Part shown: positions 59,091 through 64,000 of the stretch, piece after piece | How the letters are laid out: each line of letters starts with the position of its first letter | Numbering within the stretch: the stretch's first letter is position 1 | From: Hyphomicrobiales bacterium | GTDB taxonomy: Bacteria > Pseudomonadota > Alphaproteobacteria > Rhizobiales > Beijerinckiaceae | Reading direction: 5' to 3' | Assembly: GCA_900470095.1 (NCBI GenBank) | Contig: UBZM01000005.1 | Span: 199,583 to 263,582 of the forward strand | DNA length: 64,000 nt | Notes under the pieces: model-generated | Database searches by the model: none | Told to the model about the DNA's origin: nothing | The model's input: the letters and a program-made list of their open reading frames with translations, nothing else | Position numbers and translations under genes: made by a program

Positions 59091-59816
59091 TCAGAACTTG
59101 TAGAGCAAGCGCCCGACAACCTGATTGGTGCTCAATTGCTGCTTGAAACCGACGATCCCGAGCCCGCCGACGCTAACCGGGTAGGTGTAGGTATCCTCCT
59201 GGAATTGTGAGTACCGATACTCCAGGCCGGCGATCCAGTTGTTCGTGATGGCGTATTCGGCGCCGGCGCCGAGCGTCCAGCCAAGGCGGGTGCTGTCGCC
59301 TGCGCCATAGGAATAACCCGTGCCCGTCACCGTCGACTTGGCGTCGGCCAATGCGAGGCCGCCGGTTGCGTAGATCATGAACCGGTCGAAGGCATAACCG
59401 ACGCGCAGCCTGGCCGAGCCGGCCCAGTTGGTATGGGCGGTGATGAAATCGCCGGTCAGCGCGGTGAACCGCTGCTTGCCGGTGATCAGGGCTGCGCCGT
59501 CGATCTCGCCACCGAGGACAAGCTGGCCGATCTGGTAGTTGTAGCCCGCCAGCAGACCGACCGTAGCGCCGTCCCTGTTCAGGCTCGGCAATGAAGCAAC
59601 GGCGGCCCGACCGGCAATCACGGCGCCCGGCGTCAGTTCGGTTCTGGTCTGCGCCCAGCCGGCCTGGGCCCCGACATAGAAACCGGTCCATGTGAAGGCC
59701 GGCGGCATGGGAATGGCAGGTTCGATCCGCCGCGACGGCAGATCGGCAGCCTGAGCGGCGAGCGAGAACAGTGCGAAAGCAAGTCCGGCACCGAATACTG
59801 TAGATGAGGTAGACAT
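59091..59816 (-). CDS. Outer-membrane beta-barrel protein, porin family (Omp25/Omp31-like)
   Basis: The 241-residue protein has a signal peptide (to about AAQAAD), the motif FTWTGFYVGAQAGWAQ typical of Omp25/Omp31-like surface proteins of Hyphomicrobiales, repeating amphipathic strands, and a terminal LLYKF. It is an eight-stranded barrel by family. Role in envelope integrity is likely; pore function is uncertain. The start at 59816 fits the signal peptide; longer reading frames are not supported. Confidence 0.9.
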   Translation of the reverse strand: MSTSSTVFGAGLAFALFSLAAQAADLPSRRIEPAIPMPPAFTWTGFYVGAQAGWAQTRTELTPGAVIAGRAAVASLPSLNRDGATVGLLAGYNYQIGQLVLGGEIDGAALITGKQRFTALTGDFITAHTNWAGSARLRVGYAFDRFMIYATGGLALADAKSTVTGTGYSYGAGDSTRLGWTLGAGAEYAITNNWIAGLEYRYSQFQEDTYTYPVSVGGLGIVGFKQQLSTNQVVGRLLYKF

Positions 59817-59931
59817 CTTCAACGCGCCCTTCGTGAATGTCGGATCGATTGCGTGCACCGGCCCGCAAATGGATGCGGGCGATCAGCTTTCATGGAGTTC
59901 GGGTTTATTCAGTTCAGATTCGACATCGATT

Positions 59932-60327
59932 TCAGTACATGAATGGTCCTGGCCCACCCCAGGGCCCGAAATCGAAGGCGTCCTGGTTCATCACTGCTGT
60001 CATCTGTTGCTCGTTGGCCAATTTCTGCGCGAAGACCATCTGGCGAAATTGGGCGTAAGCCGCCTGGCTGCCGAAGTAGACGCACTGGCAGACGATGGGA
60101 TCGGCGTAGACGTAGACGATTTCAGCGTTTTTCGCCTGTTGAACGAATTTATTGGGGGGCAGCTTCTTCATGGCCGCAAGGCGCTGTGGCGTGTTTGCGG
60201 GCTGTGGAACGAAGCCGGCCGCCGAGAGCAGGTCTTCCTTCTGCTGCACGGCCTGGGGCGTGGACTGGCAACCGGCCAGGGCCAGCCCGAGCGAGACTGC
60301 AAGCGCAGCGACGACGCGCGATGTCAT
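59932..60327 (-). CDS. Lipoprotein of unknown function
   Basis: The 131-residue protein has a lipobox, LALAGCQS, at about residues 13-20, so it should be lipid-anchored. The mature part includes IVYVYADPIVCQCVYFGSQA, with a CQC pair, and ends in a Gly/Pro/Phe-rich tail. No family is recognised with certainty. It has the same LAGCQS opening as the lipoprotein at 60437. The start at 60327 was chosen to begin the signal; a frame to 60570 runs through the next gene. Confidence 0.8.
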   Translation of the reverse strand: MTSRVVAALAVSLGLALAGCQSTPQAVQQKEDLLSAAGFVPQPANTPQRLAAMKKLPPNKFVQQAKNAEIVYVYADPIVCQCVYFGSQAAYAQFRQMVFAQKLANEQQMTAVMNQDAFDFGPWGGPGPFMY

Positions 60328-60436
60328 GACATTCTCCAGAGATAGGTTCGACTTAGGCGACGTGTTGACGCCGGCACGCGGCGGCATTCGCCGCGCATGT
60401 CGGGCGCCAAACGGGCGAGGGGAGGAGTTCCGGGAC

Positions 60437-60658
60437 CTAGTTGCCGACGGCGGAGCCGAGCAGATAATCCTTCTGCAATGCCTGGTCCGACGACGGATAA
60501 AGCGTCTGGCATTCCGACCAGTAGAAGGTCTTGGGCTGCCGATTGGCGGGATCTGCACAGATTGCGGCAAGCTGCGCCTGCCGCGATTGCGACGACTGGC
60601 AGCCTGCCAGGATCAGTCCGATCGATAACGCAATCCCTGCCAGGATAGACCTATTCAT
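60437..60658 (-). CDS. Small lipoprotein of unknown function
   Basis: The 73-residue protein has a lipobox, LILAGCQS, at about 16-23, and a short mature part with two cysteines (AAICADP and SECQTLYP) and FYWSECQ. It lies upstream of and in the same direction as the lipoprotein gene at 59932, and the two share the signal/lipobox pattern SxGLxLAGCQS. Function is unknown. Confidence 0.8.
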   Translation of the reverse strand: MNRSILAGIALSIGLILAGCQSSQSRQAQLAAICADPANRQPKTFYWSECQTLYPSSDQALQKDYLLGSAVGN

Positions 60659-60823
60659 GTCGCCCTCTGTTTGCCTGCAGTACTGGAGCTTGCCGGTTCG
60701 ATGAGAGGCGGACGCCCCGTTCGGGCGGCCGCCATGTCGCCTCGGAAGGCCGGTCTGACCGGCCTTGGCGTCGTTGATCCGATCGGCCGCAAGCTGCCCG
60801 CCTGCGAACCCACCGGCAGGCGC

Positions 60824-61180
60824 TCATTTCATCTGGATGCCCAGCTTGGCGCGCTCATCCTTGAACACGACTGCCAGCGCCTCGATGATCTTCTTACCCG
60901 GATTGGCCTTGCAGTAGAGGATGACCTCGTGCTCGACGACCTTGCCCTTCTTCAGGTCGAGGAAATGCTTCTTGGCGAGGCCGTTATACCAGCCGCTATA
61001 CCATGCCGAGAGCGCATCGGCGTCCTCTTGGAAGGTCCCCGCCAGCTGGGCGCAGGTCAGGGCCTGGACGTCGATGAAGCCGTTGGCATCGGCATAGCTC
61101 GTCAGCGGAACCTGGGCGGTCGCGGCAGTCGAGGCTGCGCAAACGACCGATACCGCCATGGCGGCAAGAATTTTTGACAT
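60824..61180 (-). CDS. HdeA/HdeB family acid-stress chaperone-like protein
   Basis: The 118-residue protein has a signal peptide (about 1-22, ATAQ) and the HdeA pattern: a Cys in LTCAQLAGTF and a Cys in EVILYCKANPGKKII that should form the conserved disulfide, with helices and SAWYSGWYNG between. HdeA binds unfolding periplasmic proteins at low pH. Family assignment is from the motif; acid function is inferred. Confidence 0.85.
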   Translation of the reverse strand: MSKILAAMAVSVVCAASTAATAQVPLTSYADANGFIDVQALTCAQLAGTFQEDADALSAWYSGWYNGLAKKHFLDLKKGKVVEHEVILYCKANPGKKIIEALAVVFKDERAKLGIQMK

Positions 61181-61380
61181 GATGATCTCCTGTTCTGAAC
61201 TGTGGGAAGCGTGACTAAAGAGCTGGAATCGCGCGCTGATCGCGCCGGCGGCCCGGTTCCGGACCGCCCTGGAGAGATCGCGCGGTGCGTCCTTTGCCGG
61301 CGCTATGGGCGCACAGCAGGAGAACCGGCGACGTTATCGCAACGCGCTTGCGATGGAGAGGCGGAGGAAGCTTTCGTCTT

Positions 61381-62823
61381 CTATGAAACCCGTTTCACAC
61401 CCGGTGGCCGCCATGTCCCTTCGCCCGCCGGCAGGATCGAGGGCGGCGTCGGCTTCGGCCAATAGAGGCGCATCACGAGATAGATCTTGTCATCCGGCGC
61501 CGGAAGCCAATTGGCTTCCTTGTCGGCTCCCGGGCTGTCCTTCTGGATGTACAGCGTCAGCGAGCCATCCGCGTCCTTCTTCATCGCCGAAAGCATCGGA
61601 GAGTTGATGAGGTAGCGATCGATCGGGTTCTTGACCAAGAGCTGGCTCTTGCCGTCATACATCGTCACGGACCAGAACGCATTGACCGGCGGCAACTGGC
61701 CGGGTGCGAAGGTGATGGTGTATTTGTGCCTGCTGCCGTCGAGCGGCTCACCGGCCGCGTCGACTCGGGTATAGGGGTACGTGGCTTCCACGGCATCGTT
61801 GCCATAGATACCACCCTTGGCGGCGCCGGCCCGCATCAGCCAATCGCCGTTGTAGAAGGCCTCGTCGCCAAAGAACGAGCCGATATTCCAGCCGTTGATG
61901 GTCTTCATTCCGCTGGCCAGCCATTTCGCGACCTTGTCGTCGCCCTGTTTCATGGCGATCAGGATTGCGGCCTTGTGTTCGAGCGAGAGATCCTTGAACG
62001 CGAAGGTCTTGCCGGGGCCGATGCCGATCTTCGCAAGTTTCGCACGAACCGCCTTGTCCCTTGGCGTCTCGGGGACGAATTGCAGGGCCGCGTCGAGATA
62101 TTCGAAGAAGTTGTCCTTGATCCCGGCCGTGGTGGCAGGAACGAAGGCGATCTTCGGCGCGGCAGGCGGGGCGGGTTGTTTGAGGAAGGCGGAAAGCGGG
62201 TCCGCCTTGTAGCCGGCCTGGATCTTCTCGACATTGGCAATGTCGCCGGGGTTGAAGAGCTGGGTGCGGATCAGCGCGAGCGTGAACGGCGTCGTCGAGC
62301 GGAAGACCTGCTTGATCCCGGTCGGCTTTTCCCCCTTCCAGTCGGGGCCGACCACCAGATAGTCGCCAGGCTCGGTGCCCGTGGCGCGCGTGCCGATATA
62401 GCCGTAATTATAGGTATTGCCGTCGATGAGCTGGATCGAGTAGTAGCGCTCCCTTTCGATCGCCGGCACCGAGATGACCATCGGTTCAGCGCGCAAATCC
62501 AGCCAGAGCATCGAGTAAGGGGTGTCGCTGTTCGGCGTGATGACGGCCGTATCCTGCGGGGTAGCGACGTGGTGCTGATTGTTGATGTCGTTGAACGGTG
62601 CCTTGAACTGCCCCGAACTCCTGTTCACGGCAAACTCTTGCATGACCGCATAGTTCATCACGAGTGGCAGGCCGTAGATGAAGCCCTCTTCGGCGATGTC
62701 CTTGGCCTCGAAGACGTTGGGCCATTCGGGCTTGGTCTGCGCAAAGGTGGGGCTGGACTTCACTGTGGCGGCGGCGAATGCGGCCATCGCGGCAGAGCCA
62801 AGCAGATCGCGTTTCGTCAGCAT
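61381..62823 (-). CDS. DUF1254/DUF1214 domain protein, exported
   Basis: The 480-residue protein has a Tat-like leader (TKRDLLGSAAMAAFAAA), an N-terminal DUF1254 domain (about 40-170, with GLPLVMNYAVMQEF and TPNSDTPYSMLWLDLRAEPM) and a C-terminal DUF1214 domain (about 330-460, with VDAAGEPLDGSRHKYTITFA and NAFWSVTMYDGKSQLLVKNP). Such proteins are abundant in Alphaproteobacteria and uncharacterised; they are predicted periplasmic. The exported protein gene at 63045 and an outer-membrane protein gene lie upstream on the same strand. Confidence 0.9.
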   Translation of the reverse strand: MLTKRDLLGSAAMAAFAAATVKSSPTFAQTKPEWPNVFEAKDIAEEGFIYGLPLVMNYAVMQEFAVNRSSGQFKAPFNDINNQHHVATPQDTAVITPNSDTPYSMLWLDLRAEPMVISVPAIERERYYSIQLIDGNTYNYGYIGTRATGTEPGDYLVVGPDWKGEKPTGIKQVFRSTTPFTLALIRTQLFNPGDIANVEKIQAGYKADPLSAFLKQPAPPAAPKIAFVPATTAGIKDNFFEYLDAALQFVPETPRDKAVRAKLAKIGIGPGKTFAFKDLSLEHKAAILIAMKQGDDKVAKWLASGMKTINGWNIGSFFGDEAFYNGDWLMRAGAAKGGIYGNDAVEATYPYTRVDAAGEPLDGSRHKYTITFAPGQLPPVNAFWSVTMYDGKSQLLVKNPIDRYLINSPMLSAMKKDADGSLTLYIQKDSPGADKEANWLPAPDDKIYLVMRLYWPKPTPPSILPAGEGTWRPPGVKRVS

Positions 62824-63044
62824 TTGAACAGCTTCCTTCTGGTTCGCAACTTGTGATCAAGTGCGCCTGGGTCGCAGGCGAACGCTACGCGACCTCGGCG
62901 ATGATTGGCGATGCGGAAATGGCCGATCCAGACCCGCTTGCATGTCTGCCTTTGGCCCTTCGGTGGCCTCCGGCGAGTTCCGCTCTTGCCCTGCCTGGGG
63001 CGGACGAGCGGACGTTGGATCTAACTCCGCCAATGCGCGCGAGG

Positions 63045-63743
63045 TCAGTAACAGGGCGGGTAGGGATAGTATCCGCAGACCGGTCGATAGGCGTATGGCG
63101 CGTAGTACGCTGCGGCACCCAGTGCGCCGGCGGCCACCGCGCCCCTGTAATAGGCTCCGCGAAATGCGCTGCGGCGCGCCACGCCGGCGAAGGACAATGG
63201 CGTAAAGGGCCGGCCAATCAGGTCGATGAAGATCGATGCAGGGCCGTCGCCGCCCGCAAGGTCGCCCTCCATCACGTCGACGTCGAATGTGACCTGGTCG
63301 CCTTCGAGCTTCGGTGTCTTCAGGACCACGACCGCGTCGCGAATACCCGAGCCATCCCTTGTGAAAACTGACACGGTCGCATTCGGCGGGTCCTTGTAGA
63401 AGCTGTCGGGGCTCTGGTTGCCCGGCAGCCACTCCTCGAGGATATGCGCCGTGAGCTCGTGACCAGCGGACCTCACGGGACGGTCGGCGAACACAATGGA
63501 ATTCGGCGACAGGCCGCTCAGCACCAGCTTACCACCCTGCAAGGTCGCGCCGCGAGCGCTCAGGACAAAGAGTGAAGGCACGAGTTCGGGCTTTGCGGGC
63601 GTGCCGATCGCTTTCTGCAGCGGCACATGCGGGGGAACGGCCGGCGTCGCCTGAGCTGACGCAGAGTTGGACATCAATGTCAGGGCAGAAACCGCGACAG
63701 CATGAAGAAAGAACAGGGCAATTGTATTTCGCGCGGTTTTCAT
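63045..63743 (-). CDS. Exported protein with GRPxTPxSxAGVARR C-terminal module
   Basis: The 232-residue protein has a signal peptide (about 1-31, NSASAQ), a beta-rich middle (ATVSVFTRDGSGIRDAVVVL and LEGDQVTFDVDVMEGDLAGG) and a C-terminal module, IGRPFTPLSFAGVARRSAFR, followed by an Ala/Tyr-rich stretch and PVCGYYPYPPCY. The module closely resembles the 99-residue protein at 36314. Function is unknown. The start has AAGGAAG upstream. Confidence 0.8.
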   Translation of the reverse strand: MKTARNTIALFFLHAVAVSALTLMSNSASAQATPAVPPHVPLQKAIGTPAKPELVPSLFVLSARGATLQGGKLVLSGLSPNSIVFADRPVRSAGHELTAHILEEWLPGNQSPDSFYKDPPNATVSVFTRDGSGIRDAVVVLKTPKLEGDQVTFDVDVMEGDLAGGDGPASIFIDLIGRPFTPLSFAGVARRSAFRGAYYRGAVAAGALGAAAYYAPYAYRPVCGYYPYPPCY

Positions 63744-63787
63744 GGCGCACTTCCTTCGTTTCAATTCGCTGGTGCGTTTGACTGGCT

Positions 63788-64000
63788 CTATTTCGGGAAC
63801 AGGAACTGGAGCTGGGCCCTGAGCTGCCAGTCGGCGGCTCCGCTGGGCTTTGCCACATTGTAATAGGCTGCGAGCTGCGCGTTGACCGGCTGATGGCCGA
63901 TCTTGAACACCCGCCCGAAGCCGCCTCCGATCGGCACCGTCCAGCGGTCGCCGTGGCCGGTTTCCCAGTTGGCGGTGATGATCGGGGACGAGGTCAGGTA
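63788..64000 (-). CDS. C-terminal end of an outer-membrane protein (neuromedin U/transporter-like), cut by window edge
   Basis: The last 70 residues are visible: YLTSSPIITANWETGHGDRW, TVPIGGGFGRVFKIGHQPVN and the ending WQLRAQLQFLFPK. This pattern is typical of the uncharacterised barrel proteins often labelled neuromedin U or transporter, which commonly neighbour DUF1254 genes. The N-terminal part lies beyond the window. Confidence 0.75.
   Translation of the reverse strand, partial: YLTSSPIITANWETGHGDRWTVPIGGGFGRVFKIGHQPVNAQLAAYYNVAKPSGAADWQLRAQLQFLFPK

Overview
The window is GC-rich chromosomal DNA with tightly packed, often ATGA-overlapping operons. Its gene families (many ABC uptake operons, Gfo/Idh/MocA oxidoreductases, GntR regulators, HdeA-like and 4-Cys small exported proteins, Omp25-like porin-family barrel) point to an alphaproteobacterium of the order Hyphomicrobiales (Rhizobiales), plausibly Bosea or a close relative. 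This rests on protein family flavour only; no rRNA or tRNA gene was recognised. No transposase, integrase, phage gene or CRISPR array is visible.

Left part (1-31.9 kb), three solute-uptake operons. (i) 1.6-11.4 kb: a HutC-type GntR regulator is divergent from an operon with an M20 hydrolase, a Dpp/Opp-type ABC transporter (Tat-exported binding protein, two permeases, one double ATPase), a second M20-fold protein and a creatinase-like M24-fold protein. The last two have lost most canonical metal ligands, so the substrate may be a small nitrogen compound rather than an ordinary peptide. (ii) 12.0-22.1 kb: a carbohydrate/polyol ABC transporter with two different ATPases and a small membrane protein runs straight into dhaL, dhaM (EIIA), HPr, enzyme I, a small HTH protein and dhaK. 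This is a complete PEP-to-dihydroxyacetone phosphorelay co-transcribed with a transporter. (iii) 22.2-31.1 kb: an FCD-type GntR regulator and an oxidoreductase face a second sugar ABC operon that carries two adjacent Gfo/Idh/MocA oxidoreductases and its own ATPase.

Middle part (31.2-51.8 kb): a GST-like protein, a CHASE-PAS-GAF-GGDEF diguanylate cyclase, an exported DUF2092-type protein with a small partner, and a minus-strand amino-acid operon (AlaX editing protein, EamA exporter, Leu/Glu-type dehydrogenase, ArgE-like deacylase, MHS-type MFS carrier) behind an AraC regulator. Then come single genes: PEBP-like, CapA-like, pterin carbinolamine dehydratase, ABC_sub_bind, AraC, an outer-membrane barrel, class A acid phosphatase and a fourth Gfo/Idh/MocA protein.

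Right part (51.8-64 kb): a PQQ-type sugar dehydrogenase with a c-type cytochrome, the potassium carrier Kup, methionine aminopeptidase, and a run of minus-strand envelope genes (small secreted protein, porin-family protein, two lipoproteins, HdeA-like chaperone, DUF1254/DUF1214 protein, an exported protein and the end of an outer-membrane protein).

Non-coding structure: a dispersed palindromic repeat family (42.8, 51.9 and 58.6 kb), strong hairpins between binding-protein and permease genes in two ABC operons, and several operator-like dyads. The strongest leads for new biology are the DHA phosphorelay/ABC operon with its embedded HTH protein, and the peptide-type ABC operon with metal-site-degenerate hydrolase homologues.
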